This document shows positions 1 through 11,300 of a DNA stretch of 64,000 nucleotides, one piece after another. The stretch is from NCBI GenBank assembly GCA_943328505.2, contig CALQAH020000003.1:1-64000 (forward strand), given 5' to 3'. Origin of the DNA: Rhizobium sp. Q54. Lineage in GTDB: Bacteria; Bacteroidota; Bacteroidia; Flavobacteriales; Flavobacteriaceae. The stretch's first letter is position 1. The number at the start of each line of letters is the position of its first letter. A program made the translations under genes and the position numbers. Under the pieces are notes generated by a model. That model saw only the letters and a program-made list of their open reading frames with translations. It made no database searches and had not been told where the DNA came from.

Positions 1-2
1 AA

Positions 3-1934
3 ATGATTTCTAAAGATGGTTTGGTTTTAACTAATCATCATTGTGGTTATGATGCTATTGCAGAACTTTCCACATCAGAAAAAAACCTATTAAAGGATGG
101 ATTTTGGGCAGCTAACAGAGCCGATGAGAGAAAACCATCTAGCTTATTTGTGCGTTTCTTTGTTCGTATGGACGATTGTTCTAAACGAATTTTAGCAAAA
201 TTAAACCCTTCCATGTCAGAAGCTGATAGAGAAAAAGCAATCAATCAAGAAATTGCTGCCATAGAAAAAGAAAACAATGAAGGTGGAAAATACACTGTTT
301 CGGTTCGTCCGTTTTTTCAAGGCAATGAATTTTACTATTTTGTATATCAAGATTATAAAGATGTCCGCTTGGTTGGAACTCCTACAGAAAGTCTAGGAAA
401 ATTTGGAGGTGATACTGATAACTGGGAATGGCCACGTCATACTGCCGATTTTTCTATGTTTAGAGTGTATGCTGATAAAGAGGGAAATCCTGCAGATTAT
501 TCTACAAGTAATGTTCCATTGCAACCAAAACATTACCTACCCGTTAATCTTGGTGGTGTTAAAGAAAATGATTTTGCTATGATTCTTGGATATCCAGGAA
601 GAACTAATCGTTGGATGCCTGCAGCTGGGATAGAGCAAAATGTAAAATTTGCATATCCTGCTTGGGTCGAAGGTGCAAAAACTGGAATGGATAATATGAA
701 GAAATATATGGATCAAAGTGAAGCACTTAACCTTGTTTATGCTTCAAAATTTGCATCTACAGCTAACTATTGGAAAAACCGTCAAGGAATGATTGACGCT
801 TTGTCAAAATTTGGAACTGCCAAATCGAAAGCAGCTCAAGAAGCTAAATTTGATAAATGGGCCAACAAAGCAGAAAACAAAGCAAAATATGGTGCTGTAA
901 TTTCAACTATTAATAAGTATTATGGATTGACCAATGAAAAGTCACGTCATGATAATTATATGCAACAGATGTTCAGAACTACTGCTTTTGCAACAATAGG
1001 AAGAACATTAGGGAAACAACTTGATAATTATGTAAAAGCAGATGCTACTAAACGAGCAACATTAGCGCCGCAAATTACCGATGCTGCTACAAAATTATTT
1101 GAGGATTTAAATATTCCTGCTGAGAAAGATTTATTGGCAGCACAATTAAAATTGTATGCTACAAAATCTACCGGTTATGCAATTGCTCCAATGGTTAAAA
1201 AGATTGGTGACGAAAACAACAATGATTTTTCTAATTATGCTTCAGCTGCAATCGACTTGAGTATTTTTACCTCTTTGGATCAAGTGAAGGCATTCTTGCA
1301 ATTACCAAGTCAGGGAATTTTAGACAATGACCCATTGTATGCACTTTCAAACGACATGCTTACACATTTCAATTCAAAATCGGATGAAATTGCAAAAGCT
1401 CAAAACGATTATGGTGCTTCTTTCCGTTTGTTAGTTGAAGGATTAAGAGAATCTAAAATAGGCGCTATCAAATATCCAGATGCTAACTCAACTTTGAGAT
1501 TAACGTATGGCAAAGTTCGATCGTTACCAGCTGATAAACGCAACGATGCTACAATTAATAACTACACTACGTTAGATGGTCAGGTTAAGAAATACAAAAA
1601 AGGAGATGATGAATTTGATTTGCCTATTCGTGTTTTGGAAATGAACAAAAATAAAGATTACGGCCGTTTTGCCGATAAAGACGGTTCTCTACACGTAAAT
1701 TTCTTAACCGACAATGATATTACTGGAGGAAATTCAGGTTCACCAGTTCTTAACGGAAAAGGAGAATTAATTGGTTTGGCTTTCGATGGAAATATTGAAG
1801 CTATGGCTGGGGATGTTATTTTTGATAATAAATTACAAAGAACAATCAATGTTGATATTCGATATGTTTTATGGGTTATAGAAAATTTCTCTGGTGCTAA
1901 ACATATTGTGGATGAAATGACATTGGTAAAATAA
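3..1934 (+). CDS. S46 family dipeptidyl-peptidase, DPP7-like (5' partial)
   Basis: Serine exopeptidase of the S46 family, which removes dipeptides from peptide N-termini in the periplasm. The window opens inside the gene: the first visible residues already contain the catalytic histidine (H13 in NHHCGY). The catalytic aspartate is D149 (in HTADF) and the catalytic serine S578 (in GNSGSP). The H-to-D spacing of 136 equals that of Porphyromonas gingivalis DPP7 (H89, D225), so about 76 N-terminal residues including the signal peptide are missing. The residue 18 after the serine is glycine (in FDGN). DPP11 enzymes have arginine there, so a DPP7-type preference for hydrophobic P1 residues is inferred. 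The ATG at position 3 is an internal methionine, not the start. A hairpin terminator follows. Confidence 0.93.
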   Translation: MISKDGLVLTNHHCGYDAIAELSTSEKNLLKDGFWAANRADERKPSSLFVRFFVRMDDCSKRILAKLNPSMSEADREKAINQEIAAIEKENNEGGKYTVSVRPFFQGNEFYYFVYQDYKDVRLVGTPTESLGKFGGDTDNWEWPRHTADFSMFRVYADKEGNPADYSTSNVPLQPKHYLPVNLGGVKENDFAMILGYPGRTNRWMPAAGIEQNVKFAYPAWVEGAKTGMDNMKKYMDQSEALNLVYASKFASTANYWKNRQGMIDALSKFGTAKSKAAQEAKFDKWANKAENKAKYGAVISTINKYYGLTNEKSRHDNYMQQMFRTTAFATIGRTLGKQLDNYVKADATKRATLAPQITDAATKLFEDLNIPAEKDLLAAQLKLYATKSTGYAIAPMVKKIGDENNNDFSNYASAAIDLSIFTSLDQVKAFLQLPSQGILDNDPLYALSNDMLTHFNSKSDEIAKAQNDYGASFRLLVEGLRESKIGAIKYPDANSTLRLTYGKVRSLPADKRNDATINNYTTLDGQVKKYKKGDDEFDLPIRVLEMNKNKDYGRFADKDGSLHVNFLTDNDITGGNSGSPVLNGKGELIGLAFDGNIEAMAGDVIFDNKLQRTINVDIRYVLWVIENFSGAKHIVDEMTLVK

Positions 1935-1953
1935 TATACTAAAATTTTATAAT

Positions 1954-1987
1954 AAAAAACGTCCTGAAATTTTCAGGACGTTTTTTT
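1954..1987. terminator. Bidirectional rho-independent terminator
   Basis: The arms AAAAAACGTCCTGAAA and TTTCAGGACGTTTTTT form a long stem with A-rich and T-rich flanks. It lies between the convergent S46 peptidase and the first giant adhesin and can serve both strands. Confidence 0.85.
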
Positions 1988-2018
1988 ATACCTTTAAATA
2001 AAGAAATGTTAGTACTCC

Positions 2019-5000
2019 CTAATTCATTAATTTTTTAGCCGTTATTACACCAGATTCTAATTTAATTTTAGCTAAATAAACACCTTTAGCAAAATTAAAT
2101 TCGCTTTCAATATGATTAACGGTTTGGTTAGGTTGGTATGTTTTTACAAGCTTTCCAGTAACTTCATATATTGCGACTTCTGCGATGTTTTCTTTTGATT
2201 GAATATGAAGCGTGTTATTTGTAATAAAAGCAAAAGTTTGGTTTGCATTTAGAGTATCATTTCCTAAAGAATCATTTGTATAACGTAGTATAAAACGTGA
2301 TTGTGACATTCCAGTATCAGCTGTAAAAGTATAAGGTGCCATCCTTAAATCATGTATAATTCCAATCTCTGAATCTTCCAGATAAATTTCTTGACTTTGA
2401 TTTTCAAACAGTCCGTCAAGTGTACTTATAGCAATATTGTAGATTCCACTGTTGGTCACTGTTACCCCAATAGGAACAGTGTCATTTTGATCAAAAGGAA
2501 GTGATCTTCCTTGAATTATCATAGCTTTATCATTAATCATGGAATATATTCCCATTCCGTTTTCAGCTACATGTTCAGCGTCAAACATTCGGTCTTGCTG
2601 ATTCGTTGCTTCATTTACATAACCAACTAGCGTTGTTGTGGCATTGTTATTAGCATCAACTAAACTTAACCAAATACGATGTCTTTCAGGTTCAGATTCA
2701 GGATCAATTGTATTGTTATCGTTATTATTTCTGTAAAATTGGCTATTGATATAGGTGTTACTTCTTAAACTGTTATTAAAAGTTACATTTTCAGTAACTG
2801 CAGTAGCTTCATTCATGGTTACAAAAAAGCCTTGACCAGCACCAATTTTTCCATTAAACCCAGGTGGTGTTGAACCTGTTCCATTATAACTAACATAATC
2901 ACTTGAGGTATAATTATAAGCAAATGTGGCATAGAAAGTTGATCCACCCAGCACAATATTAGTCCCATGCGTCCAAAGTCGAACATTACCTGAAATGTTC
3001 GTGTTGTTGGTTAAAAATGTGGTTGCATTGATAGCTGAAGGATAAGGATTTCCTAGTAAATTCCAATTGTCATCAAGATTTGTAATGGTAAATAAATTAG
3101 TTCCAAGATAATTTACACCAGAATAGTTCCCTCTTGTAATTTGAGGTTGAATTATTCCATTATTTGGTTTACCATTAAATGTTGCAGTAAAGGCTGCTGG
3201 AGTAGTTGTATACGCCGTTGGTCCACGAACAATATAGCCTTTTCCTAAAATCATTGGATTGTCATTTCCGCCAACCCAATTTCCGAGACCACCATTTGTA
3301 TTGGCTATGGACGGATTCCATTTGTAAATATAGTTGGTTGTTGTTCCCGGCGAAATGGCTGCTGCACTAAAAGTTTGAACAGGAGACGACCAATAAACAT
3401 AATCTGTTTTACGCAAAGTTGTCATGCGTTCCATAATAATATTTCCAATATTAACAGCGCTATTATTTACTTGTATTAAACTAGCACTGTTTTTTATTGT
3501 GAAACTTGCTGTTGGCTCTACTTTAACAAAATCAGTTATAGTAAGTGTATTTGTTGCATTCATAACCAAGGTTGCTCCATTTAATATCGTTAAATTCAAT
3601 CCGTAGGCATTGAAAAAAACACCAGAAATAATTGGGTCATTGGTTACATTTGGAACTACAACACAGTTTAAAGAAGTTGGTACACCAGAAGGCGTCCAAT
3701 TGTTAGCAACATTCCAATCGGTACTCACTGAACCGTTCCAAACTTTTCCATTTGTTACGGTAACGGTAGTTTGATCGGTTACTTTTAAAAGAACTCCATT
3801 ACAAAGTGTATATGTTATTTCTGCTGTATACGTTGTAGTTGCTGCTGGGCAAACATTAACAATGGCTGTTGTCCCAACGATAGGCCCAGTTGTTCCTGCG
3901 CCTTCATACCATTTAAGCGTTGCTATAGATGTGCCTGATGGTGTAAAACGCCATGCTTCGTTGCTAACTTCCCAATTGGTATCTAATCCGTTTCTGCCAG
4001 GTGCTACTACTGCTGCAGTACCAGTAGCATTTTGTAGACCTACAATTGCGTTACCATCATTCCATGGTAAAATGTCAAAATTGTCAACATTTTTTTCTTT
4101 GATAAACACTTCAATAACATTGGTGTTTTCATACAAAACCATCATACCTGTATATAAAATCGAATTATTTGAGAACATTGGTACGTTATTCCATGAGGCA
4201 ACTAATGCTCTACAACCTGTATTTAGAGTGATTAGTTCCCAGCCGACTTGACCACCAATATTGGGGTTAATATCGTGATAAACGCCATAAATACTGTTAG
4301 CAAATAAGGAACCTGTGGTACTTGGTAAATTATTGCTAAAAGCATATCCAGAACTTGCACTAGCATTTCCAGTATTAAATGATAAAATTCCGTTTGATCC
4401 AATGATACATGAGGAATATGAATTGCCATAAAAACAAAAATTAAAAGGTAAATTAATGACCGGAGACCAAACATCATCAACATTAACACTTACAGGATTC
4501 TGTAAACAATTAAATTGATAAGGTGGCGCATAAGGAATAGATTGAACAGTATAATTTGTTGTATTCCCTAATTGTAAATACGTTGCTTCTAAATTAACAC
4601 AACTCGACGTAGTACAATCAATCGCTGGAGGATCAGTGCCATTTAAACCAAAACCGCCAGAAGTTACATAAGGACACCCTAAAGTGGTTGTTCCATTTCC
4701 GCCACCTGGGCTGCAATTGGGTTGGGTAAAACTAACGGGTCCGATCCAAACACCTTGTCCGAGTGCTCCACCACAATTGGATCTGATCCAAATATAATAA
4801 GTAGTCAAAGGTGTTAATCCTGTTAAATTTATAGTTGTTACTCCTGCTGCAGTTGATCCAGTAACTCCAGTTGGATAAGTATTTGCTGTAAACAAATAAT
4901 ATTGATACCCATTGGCTGGTGCTGGTGTAGCTGCAGTCCATGTTACGTTTGCGGTTGTTTGTGATGTTACGGCAACATTTATGCCTGAAGGATTTCCAGA

Positions 5001-7973
5001 ACAAGGTAGTGGAGGTAAAACTGTAAAAGTATAATCTTCTGTTTCGCCACTTGTAATAGAACTACATGCAGAAGGATTAGTTGCTAAAAAATTAGCTCTA
5101 ATTCTCATTCTGTGGTTTCCAACACTTGCACTTGCTGGAACAGTAAATGAACCTGATGCGCCAGTTAAAAAGGCACCACTTGCGTATACTAATTCTCCGG
5201 CATCATTAAAATCCAAGTCATCATTCCAATCTACCCAAATATTAAATCCAAAGGTGTCAAAAGTTCCAGAAAAATCTGTTGAAAAATTCACTACACCGCT
5301 ATTTACTTGGCTAACCACTTGTGCAGTAAAATTACCATATCCTGTGGCAGTATATCCAGAACCGTTATTATTTATATTTGCAGTGCCTCCAGTAGTTGAG
5401 AAATCATTTATAAAATAAGTAGAACTTGTTGATGTAGAGCTACAAAAACCAGTAAAAAAAGTTCCATAAGGCGTCCAAAGGCTATAATCACCACTTCCAC
5501 AATCACTTCTCACAAAAACATAATAAGTTGTATTAGGAGTCAATCCAGTTATGTTAACTGATAAACCAGCAGCTGGAGTTCCTGCGCCACTTGGAGTGAC
5601 ATTACTTGTAGAAACAATATATTGGTAGCCATTACTTGGTAATACAGTTGGAGCTGTCCAGTTGATCGTTGCAGTTGTAGTTGTAATAGGTAATGTAGCA
5701 GTTAGTGTTGGTAAATAACAGCTTGGAGCTACAACCGTAAAGGTATAATCTTCAGTTTCCCCAGTAATTCCCGAATTACAACTAACAGGTGTGCCTGACC
5801 AATAATTAGTTACAATTCTCATTCTTGTCGATCCAATGCTTGCACCTGCGGGAACTGTAAAACTTCCTGTTGGGTTTGCAAAAAGATAACCAGCACTATT
5901 GTATACATTTTCGCCTGCATCTGTAAACACGCCATTTTGATTCCAATCTACAAAGATTGCTACCCCAGCGCCACCAGCTATTCCGGAAATAATGGTTGAA
6001 AAATTAACCGTGCCAGCCAAAGCTTGAGTGGTAATTTGAGTAGCGGTAAAATTACCATATCCATTTAAAGAATATCCTGAACCTAAATTAGAAACATTTG
6101 TTGTTCCTCCAGTTGTACTAAATGAAGTAAAATGAACCGTTGAGGAAGTTGATGTTGAAGCACAATATGAAGTACAAGTTGCAGCAGCGGTTGTAAATGT
6201 CCATGTTGAGGAACCAATGGCATCACCACAAGCATTTTTACACACAATTTTCCAATAATAGGTTGTATTGGCTAATAAAGTTCCTGTGTTGTAAATATTG
6301 GTAACTGCATTTGCAGTAACAGTTCCTGGCAAACTACCGGCACCAAAATAGACATCATAGGAAGTTGCGCCAGCTGTTGCCGCCCAAGTTACACTTGTAA
6401 TTGCTCCCGCACCTGCATAACATACTCCTGTTGCTCCATTTGTTGGTGAAGGATTTATTGCAGCACTTAAAATGGTACTAATAGCTATAGTAACACTTCC
6501 CGAAGCAACACTCCAACATCCTGTTGTGTTATTTTGAGCACGAATATAATACGTGCCGGCAGTGGATACAACATAAGTAGCAGCACTATTTGTAGTGTTT
6601 GTTCCTAAAGGAATCGTTTGCCAATACCATGTTTCTCCGGCGGGTACAGTTCCAAATCTTGTTATTGTAACACCTGGTGTGGCACATTGAGGACTATTAC
6701 TGGTTGGATTGCTTGGGTTTGCTGGAAGTGGATTTACTGTAAATGTTCCAACACTAGTTACTGTTCCGCCAGCTGTAGTTACTGCTATTGTACCAGTAGT
6801 ACCATTCCCAACTATGGCGGTTATTTGTGTTGCACTAGTAACTGTAAATGATGTAACTGCACTGCCACCAATACTAACAGCTGAAGCGCCAGTAAAACCT
6901 GTTCCTGTTATTATAACCGTTCCTGTATTGGTACAATCATTTGAAGGCGTGAAACTGGTAACCGTTGGCGGTGCAAAACAACTTACACCAGCTACCCAAC
7001 CAGCATTGTGTATAGTACCATCAGATCTAAATTGTATTGTAATTGCACCAGTTACATCTGATGAAATAATAGTTCCTGGACTTGTAGTGCCATAATAGGA
7101 TCCTGCTGGACAGTTTGTAACATTAGTTCCAACACCCAATCCTGATGAGATAATTGGTGAAGCAGTAGTTGGACCATTATAAATTACCATTCCGTCATTG
7201 CCACTTTCAGTGTTAAAAGCACTAAAAAGTAATTGAATTTTATTGGTTCCTATGGACGGTGTAAAAGTAATGGTTTGATTAACATTGGCATTATAGTTAT
7301 CGGAAGAACCACCCATATCCGTGTAGCTATATGTTGTTCCGCAACTAATCGTTTGAGAACAATTGGCTAAAGATGGAATTACAATATTATTGGTTGGAGT
7401 AGTTGAGGTCCAAGAAATATCATCAACTGTAATAGCTGATGTTCCAGCTGCTCGACCATCTCTAATTCTTATATAAACATTAGTTAATGCTAAAGCACCT
7501 AAATTAACAGTAAATTGTGTTTGAGCAGTTGGGAATACTGTAATTGTACCCCTTGATGTCCAAGTAGCATTGTCAGGTGAAGTTTCAATAACAAATAAGG
7601 GTGTTGTTGGATTTGTTAATGACCTTCTATACCAAAAAGAAAAAATTCCAGGTGCAGCAATTTGTGGGGTAGTAATGGCATCTCCCGCAGCATCAAAAGT
7701 TAAACTACTTGCACCTGTTCTTGGGTTTGTAGAAGCAATGATTAAACCCGTTTGTGTCCAAACGCCACCAGAAGTTGGAACAGTAGCTGTTGCAATGCTT
7801 TCATAAACTTGATAATTAGCGCATTGGGCATTACTCTTTCCAGAAGCTAATAAAAACAGGGTTGCAAAAAATAAGTTCAGCCAATAAAATGTTTTTAATG
7901 GTGATTTGAAATGAAAATTATTGGCAATTATTACTTTTTCATTTCGTAAAAAAAACGAGTATTTTTTTTTCAT
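2019..7973 (-). CDS. Giant multidomain T9SS-secreted adhesin-like protein (1984 aa)
   Basis: Very large surface or secreted protein, probably exported by Sec and then T9SS. A long N-terminus with a hydrophobic segment (about residues 28-48, ending near SNAQ) is a signal peptide. Visible modules in order: a beta-sandwich region (50-190), a CUB-like domain (196-330), an IPT/TIG domain (333-414), an Ig-like domain (415-498), FN3 (501-600), a GEVED domain ending in GETEDYTFTV (600-745), FN3 (745-840), a second GEVED (840-985), FN3 (988-1086), a conserved region with VDDVWSPVINLPFNFCFYG (about 1086-1345), an Ig-like segment (from 1348), a region with WNGSVSTDWNVANNW (near 1410), and a type A T9SS C-terminal sorting domain (last 75-80 residues, ending in KKLMN). 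It is a mosaic paralog of the next gene. An adhesin or binding role is inferred from modules only; no catalytic domain is recognised. Confidence 0.9.
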   Translation of the reverse strand: MKKKYSFFLRNEKVIIANNFHFKSPLKTFYWLNLFFATLFLLASGKSNAQCANYQVYESIATATVPTSGGVWTQTGLIIASTNPRTGASSLTFDAAGDAITTPQIAAPGIFSFWYRRSLTNPTTPLFVIETSPDNATWTSRGTITVFPTAQTQFTVNLGALALTNVYIRIRDGRAAGTSAITVDDISWTSTTPTNNIVIPSLANCSQTISCGTTYSYTDMGGSSDNYNANVNQTITFTPSIGTNKIQLLFSAFNTESGNDGMVIYNGPTTASPIISSGLGVGTNVTNCPAGSYYGTTSPGTIISSDVTGAITIQFRSDGTIHNAGWVAGVSCFAPPTVTSFTPSNDCTNTGTVIITGTGFTGASAVSIGGSAVTSFTVTSATQITAIVGNGTTGTIAVTTAGGTVTSVGTFTVNPLPANPSNPTSNSPQCATPGVTITRFGTVPAGETWYWQTIPLGTNTTNSAATYVVSTAGTYYIRAQNNTTGCWSVASGSVTIAISTILSAAINPSPTNGATGVCYAGAGAITSVTWAATAGATSYDVYFGAGSLPGTVTANAVTNIYNTGTLLANTTYYWKIVCKNACGDAIGSSTWTFTTAAATCTSYCASTSTSSTVHFTSFSTTGGTTNVSNLGSGYSLNGYGNFTATQITTQALAGTVNFSTIISGIAGGAGVAIFVDWNQNGVFTDAGENVYNSAGYLFANPTGSFTVPAGASIGSTRMRIVTNYWSGTPVSCNSGITGETEDYTFTVVAPSCYLPTLTATLPITTTTATINWTAPTVLPSNGYQYIVSTSNVTPSGAGTPAAGLSVNITGLTPNTTYYVFVRSDCGSGDYSLWTPYGTFFTGFCSSTSTSSTYFINDFSTTGGTANINNNGSGYTATGYGNFTAQVVSQVNSGVVNFSTDFSGTFDTFGFNIWVDWNDDLDFNDAGELVYASGAFLTGASGSFTVPASASVGNHRMRIRANFLATNPSACSSITSGETEDYTFTVLPPLPCSGNPSGINVAVTSQTTANVTWTAATPAPANGYQYYLFTANTYPTGVTGSTAAGVTTINLTGLTPLTTYYIWIRSNCGGALGQGVWIGPVSFTQPNCSPGGGNGTTTLGCPYVTSGGFGLNGTDPPAIDCTTSSCVNLEATYLQLGNTTNYTVQSIPYAPPYQFNCLQNPVSVNVDDVWSPVINLPFNFCFYGNSYSSCIIGSNGILSFNTGNASASSGYAFSNNLPSTTGSLFANSIYGVYHDINPNIGGQVGWELITLNTGCRALVASWNNVPMFSNNSILYTGMMVLYENTNVIEVFIKEKNVDNFDILPWNDGNAIVGLQNATGTAAVVAPGRNGLDTNWEVSNEAWRFTPSGTSIATLKWYEGAGTTGPIVGTTAIVNVCPAATTTYTAEITYTLCNGVLLKVTDQTTVTVTNGKVWNGSVSTDWNVANNWTPSGVPTSLNCVVVPNVTNDPIISGVFFNAYGLNLTILNGATLVMNATNTLTITDFVKVEPTASFTIKNSASLIQVNNSAVNIGNIIMERMTTLRKTDYVYWSSPVQTFSAAAISPGTTTNYIYKWNPSIANTNGGLGNWVGGNDNPMILGKGYIVRGPTAYTTTPAAFTATFNGKPNNGIIQPQITRGNYSGVNYLGTNLFTITNLDDNWNLLGNPYPSAINATTFLTNNTNISGNVRLWTHGTNIVLGGSTFYATFAYNYTSSDYVSYNGTGSTPPGFNGKIGAGQGFFVTMNEATAVTENVTFNNSLRSNTYINSQFYRNNNDNNTIDPESEPERHRIWLSLVDANNNATTTLVGYVNEATNQQDRMFDAEHVAENGMGIYSMINDKAMIIQGRSLPFDQNDTVPIGVTVTNSGIYNIAISTLDGLFENQSQEIYLEDSEIGIIHDLRMAPYTFTADTGMSQSRFILRYTNDSLGNDTLNANQTFAFITNNTLHIQSKENIAEVAIYEVTGKLVKTYQPNQTVNHIESEFNFAKGVYLAKIKLESGVITAKKLMN

Positions 7974-8137
7974 TTAATCATGTGTTTTTAACAAGTTTGT
8001 CTCCAATTTAGGGAGATACAACTATTCAAATTGTTTAGAAAATAAATGTTAATTTAATAAATAAATAGTGTATTTATTATATCAAATGAATAGAATTGTG
8101 AAAAAGATTATGAAAAAAATGTAGATTAGGGGGTTTT

Positions 8138-8167
8138 CAAAGTTAAGAAATTATTTCAATTTTCCAA
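8138..8167 (-). promoter_or_regulatory. Candidate Bacteroidota-type promoter for the first adhesin gene
   Basis: Read on the minus strand, TTG (8167-8165) is followed after 19 bases by TAACTTTG (8145-8138), which fits TAnnTTTG. It lies just beyond the neighbour's terminator, consistent with independent transcription of the 1984-residue protein. Confidence 0.45.
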
Positions 8168-8170
8168 TAA

Positions 8171-8213
8171 AATAAAAAAAACACATCAAAAATAATTAAA
8201 TTTTGATGTGTTT
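8171..8213 (-). terminator. Rho-independent terminator of the second adhesin gene
   Basis: On the minus strand AAACACATCAAAA pairs with TTTTGATGTGTTT across an 8-base loop and is followed by a T-rich tract. It lies about 90 bases past the stop of the 1724-residue gene. Confidence 0.8.
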
Positions 8214-8300
8214 AGATTTTAAATGTACTATTAAGATTGCTTTCTATAAATCTATATGTAAAATTAATTCTTATTTATTGTTTGTTTTATAATATTTAAA

Positions 8301-11300
8301 TTATTTATTTATCAATTTTTTAGAAACGAAAATTCCAGACTCTAGCTTTATTTTAGCTAAATAAACACCAGTTGAAAAATTAAATTCACTTTCTAAATGA
8401 TTTACTAATTGATTCGACTTGTAGGTTTTTATGAGTTTTCCACTTACTTCATATATAGCTACTTCTGTAATATTTTGATTGGATTGTATTTGAAGCATGT
8501 TGTTATTAATGAAAGCAAAAGTTTGATTGGAATTAAAATTACCATTGCCAAGTGCTGAATTGGTATATCTCAATTTAAACCTTGTTTCAAAAATACCCGC
8601 AGTTCCTTCAAACGAATAAGGAGCAACTCTTAAATTATGCATAATTCCCAATTGGGTATCTTCCAAATAAATTTCTTGACTATCATTTTCAAATAAGCCA
8701 TCTACTAACCCAATTGCAATAGTATAATTGCCACTACTTGGAATTGAAATAGCAAGAGGTACTACATCATTTTGATCAAAAGGAATAGGTCGACCTTGAA
8801 TCAACATTGATTTGTCATTTATCATAGAATAGATTCCCATTGCTGTCCCTATTTTTGATGGAGCATCGAATAATCTATCGTTTTCATACGTTGCATCAGG
8901 AACGTAACCAACCAATGTGGTAACAGATACATTAGCAGTATTTATAAGACTTAACCAAATTCTGTTTTTATCCGTTTCAACTTCTTCTGGTGTAGTTGTA
9001 CTGTTTGTTCTATAAAACTGGTTATTGGTATACGTATTCCTTCTTAATGTGTTATTAAATGTAACCGATTGTGTTGCTGCCGTTCCGTCATTCATAATGA
9101 CAAAGAAACCTTGTCCACTTGCAATTTTTCCGTTATATCCAGGAGGAGTAGACCCAGTTCCATTGTAATTAATATAATCACTAACGGTATAATTATTTAC
9201 ATAATTAGCATAGAATGGATCAGCTGCCGTTGGACTAATCGGAGTTCCATGTGTCCAAATACTTACGTTTCCAATGATATTGGTATTTGCTGTTAAAAAG
9301 GATAAAGCATCTATGGCTGAAGGATATGGATTGCCAATTAAATTAAAATTATCATCATTTGGTGTAATAGTTACACCATTAACACCAACAATACTTCCCA
9401 TTGCGGTAGTTCGATTACCTCTAGAAATTGGAGCTGTGATAATTCCGTTATTTGGTTTTCCAGTAAATGTTGCTGTAAAAGCGGTAGGTGTTGCGGTATA
9501 GGTATTTGGTCCTCTAACAATATATCCTCTACCTGTGGCCATAGTTTCATTGCCACTTACCCAATTTCCTTCGCCACCATTAGTATTAGCAATAGTTGGA
9601 TTCCATTTATAAATATAGCCTGCTGAAGTTCCAGGAGAAATTGCAGCACTTGAAAAATTCTCAACAGGTGTTGACCAATATACATAATCTGTTTTGCGAA
9701 TAGTTGTCGAGCGTTCCATAATAATGTTACCAGTATTAGAGGCTAAATCATTCACTTGAATCAAACTCGCACTATTCTTAACTGTTAAACTCGCAGTTGG
9801 TTCAACTTCTATAAAATCTGTTAGTGTTAAAGAATTTGTAGCATTAATTTGCAAAGTTGCTCCATTTAATACCGTTAGATTTAACCCGAAGGCATTGAAA
9901 GAAGTTCCAGAAATGATAGGATCATTTGTTACATTTGGTATTACTACACAATCTAATAAAGTTGGAACTCCATCAGGTGTCCAATTGGCAGCAACATTCC
10001 AATCGGTGCTTACTGAGCCATCCCATTTTTTTCCGTTGGTAACAGTAACTGTTGCCTCGTCAGTTTCTTTTACAGTGTTTCCATTGCATAAAGTATATGT
10101 TACTTCTGCGGTGTAAATAGTGGTTGCCGTTGGGCAAACCGTAAGAATTGGAGTTGTGCCAACAACGGGACCAGTTGTTCCAGATCCTTCATACCATTTT
10201 AGTGATGCAATTGATGGACCAGATGGCGTAAATCTCCAAGCTTCATTGTACACTTCCCAATTGGTGTCCAAAGCATTTCTACCAGGTGCAACTACAGCAG
10301 CTGTACCTGTTGCGTTTTGAAGACCAACAATTGCATTTCCTCCATTCCATGGAGAAATATCAAAATTATCTATTCCTTTTTGTTTGATAAATACTTCAAT
10401 AACATTGGTGTTTTCATACAACACCATCATGCCAGTATATAAAATTGTATTATTTGAATACATAGGAACATCGTTCCATGATGCTACTAATGCTCTACAT
10501 CCTGTATTTAGAGTGATTAATTCCCAGCCAACTTTTCCGCCTTTACTTGGGTCTATATCGTGATAAACTCCATAAATTGTATTGGCAAATAAGGCACCTG
10601 TGGTACTCGGTAAGTTATTGCTAAATGCCCAACCTGAATTGGTGTTAGCACGATTAGTATCAAAACTAAGTACTCCATTTGAACCAACTACACAAGAAGA
10701 ATAGGAATTGCCATAATAACAAAAATTGAAAGGTAAATTAATAACAGGAGACCAAACATCATCAACATTAACGCTAATAGGATTTCGTAAACAAGTAAAT
10801 TGGTAAGGTGGAGCAAAAGGAATGGCTGCAACGGTATAATTTGAAGTATCTCCTACTTGTAAATAAGTAGCTTCTAAATTAGCACAACCCGATGTGGTAC
10901 AATCAATAGCAGGTGGGTTTACATCATTCAATCCAAAGCCACCTGATGTTATAGATGGACAGCCTAAAGTTGTTGTTCCAGTTCCATTCCCAAGCGCACA
11001 ATTTGGCTGTGTAAAACTAGTTGGTCCAATCCAAACTCCTTGACCTAATCCACCACCACAATTCGATCTTACCCAAATATAATATGTTGTTGCGGAAGTT
11101 AAACCGGTTAAGTTTACAGAAGTAACTCCCGCTGCTGTCGATCCAGTAACACCTGTAGGATATGCGTTTGAAGTAAAAAGATAATATTGATAGCCATTTG
11201 CTGGTGCTGGAGTTGCTGCGGTCCAAGAAACAGTGGAGGTGGTTTGAGAATTTAAGAGAACAGTGATACCTGAAGGATTTCCAGAACATAGTAAAGGTGG

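Larger units (their letters stand above)
7974..8300. other. Intergenic region between the two giant adhesin genes
   Basis: This AT-rich gap of 327 bases holds the terminator of the upstream adhesin gene (8171-8213) and a candidate promoter for the downstream one (8138-8167). The predicted leader is about 155 nt. No small gene was seen. Confidence 0.6.
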
